From: Thermopolyspora sp044507605
Lineage (GTDB): Bacteria; Actinomycetota; Actinomycetes; Streptosporangiales; Streptosporangiaceae
DNA length: 64,000 nt
NCBI GenBank assembly: GCA_044507605.1
Contig: JBIQJI010000023.1
Location: 1 to 64,000 of the forward strand
Reading direction: 5' to 3'
In this document: positions 24,064-32,639 of the stretch, one piece after another
How the letters are laid out: each line of letters starts with the position of its first letter
How positions within the stretch are numbered: the first letter of the stretch is position 1
Notes under the pieces: model-generated
Seen by the model: the letters and a program-made list of their open reading frames with translations, nothing else
Database searches by the model: none
What the model was told of the DNA's origin: nothing
Program-made: the position numbers and the translations under genes

Positions 24064-24348
24064 TCACCACTCTTCGGCCGGCAGCTCCACGCCGTCGACC
24101 CTGTCGTAGATCACTTTGCCGTCGGAGAGCCTGGCCACGGTCACCCGGCGTGCGAGCCCGGCCCGCTCCAGGGCCTTGGCCGACTCGACGGCGTTCTTCG
24201 GAAAGTGATACAGGTCCCGCGTCCGGCCGAACGTGTCGCCTCGATCGCAGCGGACCTCGTACCGATCCGGCGGCCAGGGCGCAGGCAGCCCATCAGGCCC
24301 GCGCGGGGCGGCATTTCGCGTTGTATTCGGCATGGCCATGGTCGTCAT
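24064..24348 (-). CDS. hypothetical protein (94 aa)
   Basis: Not recognised. A soluble 94-aa protein that begins MTTMAMPNTTRN and has a proline-rich stretch (RGPDGLPAPWPPDRYEV), a central DLYHFPKNAVESAKALERAG helix and a beta-like end (RVTVARLSDGKVIYDRVDGVEL). GGGGGA lies about 8 bp before ATG 24348. The longer open frame upstream shows no protein-like content. It is convergent with the DUF5302 gene. Confidence 0.6.
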   Translation of the reverse strand: MTTMAMPNTTRNAAPRGPDGLPAPWPPDRYEVRCDRGDTFGRTRDLYHFPKNAVESAKALERAGLARRVTVARLSDGKVIYDRVDGVELPAEEW

Positions 24349-24671
24349 CAGGTGTCCCCCTATGCTCCCCCAGTCCCCACACTCACAGGGCATGAGCATA
24401 AAGGGTGCATTTATGCAGGGGTAGCTGGACCCCGCTCCCCGCATGGCTCCCCGCCTGACGACGAGCATCCTCCGCGACCCCGCCGCCCGGCCCCTGACCT
24501 GGGACGACCTCGATCCGAGGGGTGGCGGCCGCACAGGGTGCGGATGACGTATCTCACCTCCGCCCGGCGAAAGGGGGAGGCGTGTGCCTCGGCGTGCGGC
24601 CACGCGGCTCGCGCCGGTGTCGGGGCCCGCGCGCCGAGGTCGGCTCGGCGATGCCGGATCGCCGCTCTAGG
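24349..24671. other. intergenic region without a supported gene
   Basis: 323 bp upstream of the hypothetical gene and downstream of the secreted-protein gene. A 34-codon plus-strand frame from 24443 (MAPRLTTSILRDPAARPLTWDDL) has no ribosome site and no known match. The A/T-richer segment at 24390-24425 (TGCATTTATGCA) may hold a promoter. Confidence 0.45.
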
Positions 24672-25196
24672 TCATGGCGTGTAGATCTCCACCACCTTCA
24701 CGATCTTTCCCCGCACCGTCCAGATCATCGACGGGCGGCCCCCCTTCTTGGCGCGCTTGATCAGCAGGGCGCGCGAGCACCGCTTGGTGCCGAGGGAACG
24801 CTTGACCGTCAGCCCTCGGTCCCTGCATCCGGTGACGCTGAGGAAGACCACGTCCTTGGCGATCGGGGCGGCGTACGCGGTCACGTCGCCTTCCTTCGGG
24901 CCCACGAAGTGCCCCGGGGTGTGCCGGCCCCTGACCCACTTCACGGGAACGTACTCGGCCACGCCCTTGCGGCGCACGTGCGTGATCCGGCCGCGCAGGA
25001 TGCCGTTGTGACGGGGCGTGAGGTGCTTGGTGAAGTCGTGCCCGGGGTCGGCTTGGAAGGAGGTGCCGAACACCTTGGGCATGCGGTAGTGCGGGATGTG
25101 CCGGGCGGTCGCCGCGTCCGCGGTGCCCCCTAACAGCGCGAGGCAGGTCCCGGCCGCGAGGACCGGGACGGCAAGTCTGGAGCGGTTGAGGGTCAT
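24672..25196 (-). CDS. secreted protein of unknown function
   Basis: A 174-aa protein with a clear Sec signal peptide (VPVLAAGTCLALLGGTADA, cleavage near residue 28). The mature part is basic (many Lys, Arg and His) and predicted mostly beta: RGRITHVRRKGVAEYVPVKW, VTAYAAPIAKDVVFLSVTGC, SMIWTVRGKIVKVVEIYTP. Two cysteines in the second half (in VTGCRDRG and TKRCSRA) could form a disulfide. No family is recognised. The basic charge might bind cell-wall polymers, but this is only a guess. Confidence 0.7.
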   Translation of the reverse strand: MTLNRSRLAVPVLAAGTCLALLGGTADAATARHIPHYRMPKVFGTSFQADPGHDFTKHLTPRHNGILRGRITHVRRKGVAEYVPVKWVRGRHTPGHFVGPKEGDVTAYAAPIAKDVVFLSVTGCRDRGLTVKRSLGTKRCSRALLIKRAKKGGRPSMIWTVRGKIVKVVEIYTP

Positions 25197-25360
25197 GGCC
25201 GATTAGATACGCCCCGAGCCAGGATGGTTCGCGCGAAATCAAGAAAAATCTGGACTTGTTGCTGATGCACCGGACGCGCCCCGCGTTCGCTCGCCCCCCG
25301 GCCAGGCGAAGCGCGTCACGGCACCCGGTGCCGAGACTCGCGTGGCGGAACCGCCGGCCC

Positions 25361-25507
25361 TCACCGGCCCCGGCGGCTGAGCACGGTACGGCGCAGAAGG
25401 CTCGCCAGGGCCGACATGGTGATGAGGATGCCGGCGACCAGGGCGGCGGCGGCCAGGACTGACAACGTCATGCCATAGATGACGGCGGCGACGGGCGAAA
25501 GGTTCAC
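25361..25507 (-). CDS. possible 48-aa single-pass membrane protein
   Basis: A short frame read leftwards from GTG 25507, 5 bp after the stop of the PPOX gene. It has one strong hydrophobic helix (MTLSVLAAAALVAGILITMSAL) and a positive end (RRTVLSRRGR), consistent with a small membrane peptide. There is no clear Shine-Dalgarno; coupling to the upstream gene could serve instead. A start at the internal ATG would give 36 aa. Real but uncertain. Confidence 0.35.
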   Translation of the reverse strand: MNLSPVAAVIYGMTLSVLAAAALVAGILITMSALASLLRRTVLSRRGR

Positions 25508-25512
25508 GGTGC

Positions 25513-25926
25513 TCAGGGCGCACCCGCGCGCCACCCCACCCAGCGCTCGATCCGCACCTCGATCACGGGCCCCTCGGGCGGGGCGGCCCGATACTGCGGG
25601 TACTTCTCCCGCAGCAGCTCGACGCCGCGCGGCAGCTCGGCCGCCGCCCCGACACGCGCCGCCCCGTCGGCCCGCACCCACCACAGTGCGCGCCAGTCCT
25701 CCGCGTAGTGATCGGCGAGCAGCGCCACCCGCGGATTCTCCCGGGCGTTGCGCACCCGCTTGAGCTCACGGGTGCGCTTCGGCTTCTGGTCCACGGCCGT
25801 GTACAGCAGATCCCCGTCGACGGCGAACGTCACGACCACCAGATGCGGCCGCCCGCCCGCGTCGGCCGTGGCCATCCTGGCCACGCGGGCGCCCGCCAGC
25901 AGCCGCCGGGCCGCGTCCTCGTCCAC
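25513..25926 (-). CDS. PPOX-class F420-dependent oxidoreductase (TIGR03668 type)
   Basis: A 137-aa split beta-barrel flavin or deazaflavin reductase. ARRLLAGARVARMATADAGGRPHLVVVTFAVDGDLLYTAVD is the typical N-terminal half. ELKRVRNARENPRVALLADHYAEDW is the conserved middle segment and WVRADGAARV follows. The start is GTG 25926 with TAGGGGACGG upstream. It lies 30 bp after rodA on the same strand, so it may be read through from the cell-wall operon, though a functional link is doubtful. The natural substrate is unknown. Confidence 0.87.
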   Translation of the reverse strand: MDEDAARRLLAGARVARMATADAGGRPHLVVVTFAVDGDLLYTAVDQKPKRTRELKRVRNARENPRVALLADHYAEDWRALWWVRADGAARVGAAAELPRGVELLREKYPQYRAAPPEGPVIEVRIERWVGWRAGAP

Positions 25927-25956
25927 GCCCCGTCCCCTACCCGCTCGCCGCGCCGG

Positions 25957-27105
25957 TCACAGCGTCTCGGTGTCGTGGCGGTGGACGGCCTGGAGGACGC
26001 CCATGGCCAGGAGGCAGGCGATGATCGAGGAGCCGCCGTAGGAGAGGAACGGCAGGGGGACTCCCACGATCGGGGCCAGGCCGATGGTCATGCCGACGTT
26101 GATGAAGGTCTGGGCCGCCAGCCAGCACGCGATGCCGGCGGCGGCGAGGGCGCCGAAGGGGGATTCGGCGCGGGCGGCGATGCGCAGGGCGCGCCACAGG
26201 ACGATCCACAGCAGGACCAGGATCGCGGCGGCGCCGGCGAACCCCAGCTCCTCGCCGGCGGTGGTGAAGATGAAGTCGGTGTGCTGCTCGGGGACGAACC
26301 GGCCCCCGGTCTGGTCGCCGTGGAACAGGCCGCGGCCGAAGGCGCCGCCCGAGCCGATCGTGATGAGGGCCTGGGTGGCGTTGTAGCCGATGCCCTGGGG
26401 GTCGACGGAGGGGTCGGTGAACGCCGTCAGGCGTTCGATCTGGTGCGGTTGCAGCAGGTGCAGCCACCAGGCCAGGACGCCGGCGGTCGCGGCGGCGCCC
26501 AGGAGCGCGACGAGCCAGAGCGGGCGGGTGCCGGCCAGGGCGAGCATGCCGAGCGCGGTGACGCCGAGGATGAGGAACGTGCCGAGGTCGGGCTGGAGCA
26601 TGACCAGGCCGAGGGGGATCGCGGCCGCGCCGAGGGCGAGCAGCACCTGGGTGCGGCGGGGCCGGCGTTCGCGGTCGGGCAGGTCTGCCAGCACGGTGGC
26701 GAGGGCGAGCACGAGGGCCGGCTTGGCGAATTCCGACGGCTGGGCCTGGAACGCGCCGATCCGGATCCACGCCTGCGAGCCGTTGACCGTCGCGCCGAGC
26801 GGGGTGAGCACGAACAGCAGGCCGAGGCAGCTCAGCGCGTAGACGGGCACGGTGTACGCGCGCAGCGCCCGGTGCCCGGCGGCGGCGACCGCGATCATGA
26901 GCAGCAGGCCGACGACGACCCCGATGGCCTGCCGCTTCAGGTACTCCTGCGGGTCCTGCCCTGCGGCCAGCAGCCTGGGCCGGGTCGACGCCCACACCAG
27001 CACGACGCCCAGGGGGCACAGCGCGAGCACGGCGGCCCCGAGCACCCAGTCGGGGGCCGCCCATCGCCGCCGCCTGCCCAGCGCGGGCATCGTCGCCGGG
27101 ATCAT
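25957..27105 (-). CDS. rodA: RodA peptidoglycan polymerase (SEDS family)
   Basis: SEDS glycosyltransferase (382 aa, about ten membrane helices) that polymerises lipid II together with the class B PBP encoded just upstream. Seen: GSQAWIRIGAFQAQPSEFAKPALVLALA, with the conserved QPSE-K region, HTDFIFTTAGEELGFAGA, and near the C-terminus PFLSYGGSSIIACLLAMGVLQ. All are hallmarks of RodA/FtsW/SpoVE. The ATG overlaps the mrdA stop as ATGA (27102-27105). A full mreBCD set upstream places this copy in the elongation or spore-wall complex rather than division. It is the last gene of that set. Confidence 0.95.
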   Translation of the reverse strand: MIPATMPALGRRRRWAAPDWVLGAAVLALCPLGVVLVWASTRPRLLAAGQDPQEYLKRQAIGVVVGLLLMIAVAAAGHRALRAYTVPVYALSCLGLLFVLTPLGATVNGSQAWIRIGAFQAQPSEFAKPALVLALATVLADLPDRERRPRRTQVLLALGAAAIPLGLVMLQPDLGTFLILGVTALGMLALAGTRPLWLVALLGAAATAGVLAWWLHLLQPHQIERLTAFTDPSVDPQGIGYNATQALITIGSGGAFGRGLFHGDQTGGRFVPEQHTDFIFTTAGEELGFAGAAAILVLLWIVLWRALRIAARAESPFGALAAAGIACWLAAQTFINVGMTIGLAPIVGVPLPFLSYGGSSIIACLLAMGVLQAVHRHDTETL

Positions 27106-29135
27106 CGCCCACCCGCCCGGGTGAGGTCGGGGAGCTCGGTGGGGGGTGTGCCCTTCGGGAGGGCGGCGGGGGCGTCCTCCAGGCCGTAGATGCCGGACCA
27201 GATCTCACGCACGGCGGGGGCGGCGGTGCCCGCCCCGGTGCCGCCCTGGGAGACCATGGCGACGATGGCGTAGCGGGGCTTGCCGACGGGGCCGTACGAC
27301 GCGAACCACGAGATGTCCTCCTTGCCGTACGCCTCGGCGGTGCCGGTCTTGCCGGCCACGGGCAGCTCGTCCAGGGGGAAGCCGGCGAAGGCGCCGGCGG
27401 CGGTGCCTTCGCGGGGCACCTGGGCCAGGCCGCTTCTGATCGCTTTCAGCACCTTGCGGGAGACGGGCAGGTGGCCGGTGACGCGGGGCTTGATCCGGCG
27501 GGCGAGCGTGCCGTCGGGGTGGACGAGGGCCTTGCCCACGCGAGGACTGTAGAGCTTGCCGCCGTTGGCGATGGCGGCGTAGGCGCGGGCCAGCTGGAGC
27601 GGGGTGACCAGCACGTCGCCCTGGCCGACGGCGAAGTTGGCGGCGTCGCCGACGCGCCAGACGTACCCCTCGCGGCAGTTCTCGGCGGCGATGGCCTTGA
27701 GGTAGGCGGCGCGGCCGGGGTGGGTCTCGGCGAGCTTCGGGTAGCCCTTCTTGGCCGCCTCGCAGGTGGCCTTCTTGGTGGCCTTCCAGTAGGCGCGCTT
27801 CCAGGCGCGGTCGGGCACCCGTCCGGCGGCCTCGCCGGGCAGGTCGATGCCGGTCTTCGCGCCGAAGCCGAAGGCGCGGGCCATGTGCTGCATCGGGTCC
27901 TTGGGGTGCTTGACCGGGTCGGTGCCGCCGTCCTTGCGCCACATCTCGTCGGCGAACCGGTAGAAGATCGTGTCGCAGGAGAGGGTGAGGGCCCTCGGCA
28001 GGTTCATCACGCCGAGCGGGGTGCCTTCGTAGTTGCGGAACGGCCGGTTGCCGACGAGGTAGGAGCCGGGGCAGGAGTAGGTCGCCATCGGGTCGTAGCC
28101 GGCTTTCGCGGCGGCGGCGGTCGAGGTGACCTTCCAGGTGGAGCCGGGCGGCCATTGGCCCTGGATGGCCCGCGACAGCAGCGGGTCGTTGCCGGAGCGC
28201 AGCCGCCGGTAGTCGGCGTCGGAGATGCCGCCGGTCCACACCGAGGGGTCGTACGTCGGGTAGGCGGCCATGGCGAGCACGTATCCCGTGCGGACGTCCA
28301 GCACGACGGCGGCCCCCGAGTCGGCGGGCAGGCCGCGCTTGCGCGCGCCCAGCACGGCCCGCTTCAGGGCGCGTTCGGTGACCTTCTGCACGTCGGCGTC
28401 GATGCTGGTGACCAGCGTGTCGCCGGGCTGGGCCGGCTGCTCGGAACGGGTGCGCAGCACCTGCCCGGCGCTGTCGACAACGACCTGCCTGGTGCCGGGT
28501 GTGCCGCGCAGCTCGGCGTCGTAGGTGGCCTCCAGGCCGTCGCGGCCGACCAGGATGGTGCCGCTCGGCCCGACCGGCCCGGCCTTGTCGTCGGGCGCCA
28601 GGTAGCCGAGGGCGTGGGCGGCCAGGCTGCCGCCGGGGTACTCGCGCACCGGCTGCGGCTCGGCGGTGACGCCGGGGAAGTCCTCGGCCCGTTCCAGGAT
28701 CTGGAGCGCCACCCGCTTGTCCACCCGCTCGGCGACCGGGATCGACTGGTACGGCGAGCCCGGCCAGCACGGCTGCGACACGGTGGGCCCGCACAGCCGG
28801 ATCTTCCGCTCGATGGTGGCCCGGGGCACGCCGAGGAGACGGCCGAGCCGGTCGAGGACGGCCCGGCCGCCGTCGGGCATGCGGGAGAGCGCGATGCGGT
28901 CGACGGACACCGTCATCGCGGCCCTGTTGCGGACCAGGGGGCGGCCCCGGTCATCGACGATCTGTCCCCGTACGGGAGGGAGGGCGATCTGGCGGACGTG
29001 GTCCTCGGCGGCGCGCCGGGCGTACCGGTCCCCGTTCAGGATCTGCACCTGCCACAGGCGGCCGAGGAGGGCGAGGAACAACGAGGCGACGAGAAGATGC
29101 GCGACGATCAGTCGGGAACGAGGCAGGCGTCGCAT
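27102..29135 (-). CDS. mrdA: penicillin-binding protein 2 (class B transpeptidase)
   Basis: Membrane-anchored peptidoglycan transpeptidase, 677 aa, partner of RodA. One N-terminal membrane helix (LIVAHLLVASLFLALLGRLWQ) is followed by the PBP dimer domain with LPPVRGQIVDDRGRPLV. The catalytic motifs are S332-T-W-K335, S386-C-D388 (Asp at the usual Asn place) and K596-T-G-T. AAGAAGG precedes ATG 29135. The first 61 codons overlap the 3' part of the mreD frame in another register, an unusual arrangement. A lysine-rich insertion around KATKKATCEAAKKGYPK is visible in the transpeptidase domain. Confidence 0.94.
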   Translation of the reverse strand: MRRLPRSRLIVAHLLVASLFLALLGRLWQVQILNGDRYARRAAEDHVRQIALPPVRGQIVDDRGRPLVRNRAAMTVSVDRIALSRMPDGGRAVLDRLGRLLGVPRATIERKIRLCGPTVSQPCWPGSPYQSIPVAERVDKRVALQILERAEDFPGVTAEPQPVREYPGGSLAAHALGYLAPDDKAGPVGPSGTILVGRDGLEATYDAELRGTPGTRQVVVDSAGQVLRTRSEQPAQPGDTLVTSIDADVQKVTERALKRAVLGARKRGLPADSGAAVVLDVRTGYVLAMAAYPTYDPSVWTGGISDADYRRLRSGNDPLLSRAIQGQWPPGSTWKVTSTAAAAKAGYDPMATYSCPGSYLVGNRPFRNYEGTPLGVMNLPRALTLSCDTIFYRFADEMWRKDGGTDPVKHPKDPMQHMARAFGFGAKTGIDLPGEAAGRVPDRAWKRAYWKATKKATCEAAKKGYPKLAETHPGRAAYLKAIAAENCREGYVWRVGDAANFAVGQGDVLVTPLQLARAYAAIANGGKLYSPRVGKALVHPDGTLARRIKPRVTGHLPVSRKVLKAIRSGLAQVPREGTAAGAFAGFPLDELPVAGKTGTAEAYGKEDISWFASYGPVGKPRYAIVAMVSQGGTGAGTAAPAVREIWSGIYGLEDAPAALPKGTPPTELPDLTRAGGR

Positions 29136-29643
29136 GGCCCTTCTTTGCCAGCTTGAGAGTGGACGGCCGGGAGGTAAGCGGATACCAGGCGCAGGGCGCG
29201 GCGAGCAGCCCGGTGAACACGAGCGGCGGGAGGCTCGCCCAGTCCGCCGCACCGCCGAACGGCAGGGCGAGCGCGAGCTGCGCGGCCGACCCGGCGAGCA
29301 CGCCCGCCGCGACGACGAGCGGCGGCGGGAGGCGGTGGGCCCCGCCGCAGGCGTACCCGACGAGGCACAGCGCCAGCGCGGTGCGTCCGGCGGGCTGGTC
29401 GGCCGGCGGGATCACGTCGGCGAGCAGCCCGGCCGCGAATCCGGTGACGGATCCGGCGACGGGCCCGCGGGCCGCCCCGGCCACGACCGCCACCAGCAGC
29501 ACCAGGTCGGGGGGTCCCGGGATCGGCAGCCCGTTGACGACGGCCACCTGAAGCACCGGCGCGATCAGCACGGCGATGGCGAGCCGCACCCACCCCCGCC
29601 CTTCGCGCCGGGTGCCGACGTCCGGCATGGCCGGGTCCTTCAT
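28951..29643 (-). CDS. mreD: rod shape-determining protein MreD
   Basis: Membrane protein of the elongasome, 230 aa. About five helices lie in residues 20-160 (VRLAIAVLIAPVLQVAVVNGL, PDLVLLVAVVAGAARGP, GSVTGFAAGLLADV, LVVAAGVLAGSAAQLALALP), and FAAGLLADVIPP is the conserved MreD loop. AGGAGG lies 6 bp before ATG 29643. After residue 169 the frame runs on for 61 Arg/Pro-rich residues that overlap mrdA by 185 bp. That tail looks like an unselected high-GC frame, so either the overlap is real or a sequence error has removed the natural stop. Confidence 0.9.
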   Translation of the reverse strand: MKDPAMPDVGTRREGRGWVRLAIAVLIAPVLQVAVVNGLPIPGPPDLVLLVAVVAGAARGPVAGSVTGFAAGLLADVIPPADQPAGRTALALCLVGYACGGAHRLPPPLVVAAGVLAGSAAQLALALPFGGAADWASLPPLVFTGLLAAPCAWYPLTSRPSTLKLAKKGHATPASFPTDRRASSRRLVVPRPPRPPVAGADPERGPVRPARRRGPRPPDRPPSRTGTDRR

Positions 29644-29674
29644 GGTGTGCCTCCTCTCCGGGGCCCCGGCCGGG

Positions 29675-30493
29675 TCATGACGGATCCTTCGGGGGGAGCA
29701 CGACGCCGACGACGCCGAGGGACGTGAAGTCGACGGCCGGGCGCACCAGGGCGCTGCGGGTGACCCCGGATCCGGGCGGGCCGGCCGAGACGACGGTGCC
29801 GAGCGGCACGTCGGACACGTAGGGGCGGGTGCGGTCGGAGCCGAGGGTCTCGACCGTCTGGCCCGCCTTGACGGGGGCGTCGCCGTCGAGCAGTTCGAGC
29901 CGGAACGGCGCGTCCCGGCCGCCGCCCGTCAGCACGCCGATCTCGCCCGATTCGGCGAGGCGCACCCCGATCTGGGAGGTGGGGTCGGCGGCGAGCAGCA
30001 CGGTGGCGGTGTGCGGCCCGGCGTCGAGGACGCGGCCCACGAGCCCGTCGGTGTTCAGCACGGTGAGGTCGGGGCCGACGCCGTCCCGCAGGCCCACGTC
30101 GATGGTGGCGGTGGCGGCGTGGCCCGGCCGGGAGCCGAGGGCGACGACCCGCGCGGTGACGAGCCGGCGACCGGCGTGGGCGGGGACCCGCACCGACGCC
30201 CCGTCCGACGCGAGGTTCCGCGCGGCGAGGGCCAGCTCGCGGTCGGCGTTCACCGCCCACAGCCGGGCCTGGAGCCCGGTGTTCTGCCGTTCGAGCTCCT
30301 GGACGCGCCGGTCGGCGGCGGCGGTGAACGGCGCGGTCAGGTCCGCGACGAGCCCTTCGACGGGGCCGGCGATGGCCTGTCCGGCACGCCGCAGCGGCGC
30401 GCCGCCGTCTTCGTGCAGATCGAGCGCGATCAGCGCACAGGCGGCCGACACGAGCAGCGCGAGGACGAGGCCGGCACGGCGCGGGCGGAACAT
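29675..30493 (-). CDS. mreC: rod shape-determining protein MreC
   Basis: Bitopic scaffold protein (272 aa) linking MreB inside to the PBPs outside. A basic start (MFRPRRA) and one membrane helix (GLVLALLVSAACALIALDL) are followed by a coiled coil around RRVQELERQNTGLQARLWAVNAD and two beta-barrel domains (VTARVVALGSRPGHAATATIDVG; IGVLTGGGRDAPFRLELLDG; SDVPLGTVVSAGPPGSG). GGGAGG precedes ATG 30493. It is second in the mreB-mreC-mreD-mrdA-rodA series, 14 bp after mreB and 31 bp before mreD. Confidence 0.94.
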   Translation of the reverse strand: MFRPRRAGLVLALLVSAACALIALDLHEDGGAPLRRAGQAIAGPVEGLVADLTAPFTAAADRRVQELERQNTGLQARLWAVNADRELALAARNLASDGASVRVPAHAGRRLVTARVVALGSRPGHAATATIDVGLRDGVGPDLTVLNTDGLVGRVLDAGPHTATVLLAADPTSQIGVRLAESGEIGVLTGGGRDAPFRLELLDGDAPVKAGQTVETLGSDRTRPYVSDVPLGTVVSAGPPGSGVTRSALVRPAVDFTSLGVVGVVLPPKDPS

Positions 30494-30507
30494 GGCATTC
30501 CTCCCGC

Positions 30508-31539
30508 CTAGCGGCGCGGCTCGGGCACCAGCACGTCCTGCAGCCGATCGAAGCGCTCAAGGCAGCGGCCGGAGCCGAGCGCCACCGACTGGAGCGGGTT
30601 GTCGACCACCATGATGGGCATGCCGGTGGCCTTGGCCAGCCGCTCGTCGAGGCCGCGCAGCAGGGCGCCGCCGCCGGTGAGCGTGACGCCGCTGCGCACC
30701 AGGTCGCCCGACAGCTCGGGCGGGCACTGGTCGAGGGTCGCCTGCACGGCGTCGACGATGGCGTGCACGGGCTCCTCGATGGCGTCGCGCACCTCGGCGG
30801 ACGAGATCGTCACCGTCTTGGGCAGCCCGGTGACGAGGTCGCGGCCACGGATCTCGGCCTCCTGCTCCTCCGCGGTGGGAATGGCGGAGCCGATGGCGAG
30901 TTTCAGCTCCTCGGCCGTGCGTTCGCCGAGCAGCAGGGAGTGCTCCTTCTTGACGTACGCGATGATGGCCTCGTCGAGCTCGTCGCCGCCGATGCGGATC
31001 GAGCGGGCGGTGACGATGCCGCCGAGCGACACCACGGCCACCTCGGTCGTGCCGCCGCCGATGTCGACGACCATGCTGCCGACCGGCTCGTGCACCGGCA
31101 GCCCGGCGCCGATGGCCGCCGCCATGGGCTCCTCGATGATGAAGACCTTGCGGGCGCCGGCGTGGTAGCCGGCCTCTTTGACGGCGCGCTGCTCCACGGC
31201 GGTCGTGCCGCTCGGCACGGCCACCACGACGCACGGCTGGGTGAGGTAGCGGCGGCGGTGCACCTTCTGGATGAAGTACCGCAACATCCGCTCGGCCACC
31301 TCCAGGTCGGTGATCACGCCGTCCTTGAGCGGGCGGATGGCGACGATGTTGCCGGGCGTGCGGCCGATCATCTGTTTGGCCTCCGCGCCCACGGCGACGA
31401 TCTTGTCGGTACGGGTGTTCACCGCGACGACGGAGGGCTCGTCGAGGACGATGCCCTGGTCGCGGACGAAGACAAGCGTGTTGGCCGTACCGAGATCCAC
31501 TGCCATGTCACGGCCTAGGAAGGCCAGCGGGAGGCGCAT
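30508..31539 (-). CDS. mreB: rod shape-determining protein MreB
   Basis: Bacterial actin homologue (343 aa) that organises wall synthesis. Actin-fold signatures are present: phosphate 1 AVDLGTANTLVFVRDQGIVLDEPSVVAV, connect 1 ARKVFIIEEPMAAAIGAG, phosphate 2 SMVVDIGGGTTEVAVVSLGG, and the late GVTLTGGGALLRGLDE. The start is ATG 31539 or GTG 31548, with no clear ribosome site. In actinobacteria mreB is largely kept by sporulating lineages, where it is needed for spore-wall assembly (family knowledge). It heads the cell-shape operon. Confidence 0.96.
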   Translation of the reverse strand: MRLPLAFLGRDMAVDLGTANTLVFVRDQGIVLDEPSVVAVNTRTDKIVAVGAEAKQMIGRTPGNIVAIRPLKDGVITDLEVAERMLRYFIQKVHRRRYLTQPCVVVAVPSGTTAVEQRAVKEAGYHAGARKVFIIEEPMAAAIGAGLPVHEPVGSMVVDIGGGTTEVAVVSLGGIVTARSIRIGGDELDEAIIAYVKKEHSLLLGERTAEELKLAIGSAIPTAEEQEAEIRGRDLVTGLPKTVTISSAEVRDAIEEPVHAIVDAVQATLDQCPPELSGDLVRSGVTLTGGGALLRGLDERLAKATGMPIMVVDNPLQSVALGSGRCLERFDRLQDVLVPEPRR

Positions 31540-31746
31540 ACGAGCCACTTTCGGAGGAGGACCGGCAACTTCGGGGCGGTGCTCCCCCGTGGTCGGAGGA
31601 CCACCAGTTCACTCAAGATTTTAAACAATGAGTAAAGACAAGGTAAGGGGTTATCGGGGTAGATCCGTCGTTCGCTCGGGCCCGGCCGTGCCCGCGCACA
31701 CCCGGTCCGGCATCATGATCCGTGACCGGATCGCGAGGAGGCGCCC

Positions 31747-32451
31747 ATGAGCGAGACCTTCGACCAGTGGCGGGAACGCGCGACCCGCGAAGGCGCGGGC
31801 GGCGGGTTCGCCGAGTGGCTGCGGGCCAGCGCCGAGCCCGAGTGGACGGCCGTGGTCACCCACCCGTTCGCCGCCGCGATCACCCGCGGCGAGGCGCCGA
31901 GAGACGACATGCGCCGCTACCTGACCCAGGACTTCCAGTTCGTCGACGCGTTCACCGCCCTGCTCGGCGCCGCCGTGGCCGCCGCCGACACCTTCGAGGC
32001 CCGGGTGCCCTTCGGCAGGTTCCTCGGGCAGACCGCCACCGACAGCGAGCGCGGCTACTTCCACCGGGCCCTGCGCGCCCTCGGCGCCGACCCGGCGGTC
32101 ACCCCCCGCCTGGAGCCGGTGACCGTGGAGTTCCGCGCCCTCATGGACGAGGCCCGGCGGAGCCTCGACTACCCGGTGATCCTGGCCGTGCTGTGCGTGG
32201 CCGAGTGGAGCTACCTCGGCTGGGCGGGCCGGGCGCGCCCCCCTCTCCCCGGCGACTTCGTCCAGCGCGAGTGGATCGAACTGCACAGCGGCCCCGAGTT
32301 CGAGGCCTGGGTGGGTTTCCTCCGCGCCGAGCTGGACCGCCTCGGCCCCGCCCTGCCCGAAGACCACCGGCTCCGGGTCCGTGCCGCGTTCGTCCGGGCC
32401 ACCGCCCTCGAACGCCGCTTCTTCGACATGGCGGCGGCGTCCGGCCGATGA
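31747..32451 (+). CDS. TenA/thiaminase II family protein, TenA_E type
   Basis: A 234-aa all-helical protein of the TenA/PqqC/THI-4 fold. AEWLRASAEPEWTAVVTHPFAAAITRGEAPRDDMRRYLTQDFQFVDAF is the typical helix pair, and FVRATALERRFFDMA is the C-terminal signature. In the active-site helix the residues read VLCVAEWSYLGWA, with Glu where TenA_E enzymes have it, so it may be a thiamine-salvage amidohydrolase rather than a Cys-type TenA. GAGGAGG gives a strong ribosome site. No thi genes are nearby and no TPP riboswitch precedes it. Confidence 0.85.
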   Translation: MSETFDQWRERATREGAGGGFAEWLRASAEPEWTAVVTHPFAAAITRGEAPRDDMRRYLTQDFQFVDAFTALLGAAVAAADTFEARVPFGRFLGQTATDSERGYFHRALRALGADPAVTPRLEPVTVEFRALMDEARRSLDYPVILAVLCVAEWSYLGWAGRARPPLPGDFVQREWIELHSGPEFEAWVGFLRAELDRLGPALPEDHRLRVRAAFVRATALERRFFDMAAASGR

Positions 32452-32639
32452 GCCCGGCGGGCGCCAGGCCCGCCTACCGGCCAGGCAGCCGCCCGGGCGC
32501 ACCCGGACCGGGCGGACGCGGGCGACCCTGACGACATGGGCCGGACGGGCACGAGCCGGTCGAGAGCCGACCCACCGAGAACGGGACGGCCGGGCACCGA
32601 CCGGCCGGGCACGGGCCGATCGAGCGAGGCCGGTGCGGG

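Noticed and set aside
24349..24671. Short plus-strand frames, including 24443-24547
   Set aside because: No ribosome site and no recognisable protein.
31747..32451. TPP riboswitch before the TenA-type gene
   Set aside because: The conserved CUGAGA and ACCUGA elements are absent in 31549-31746.
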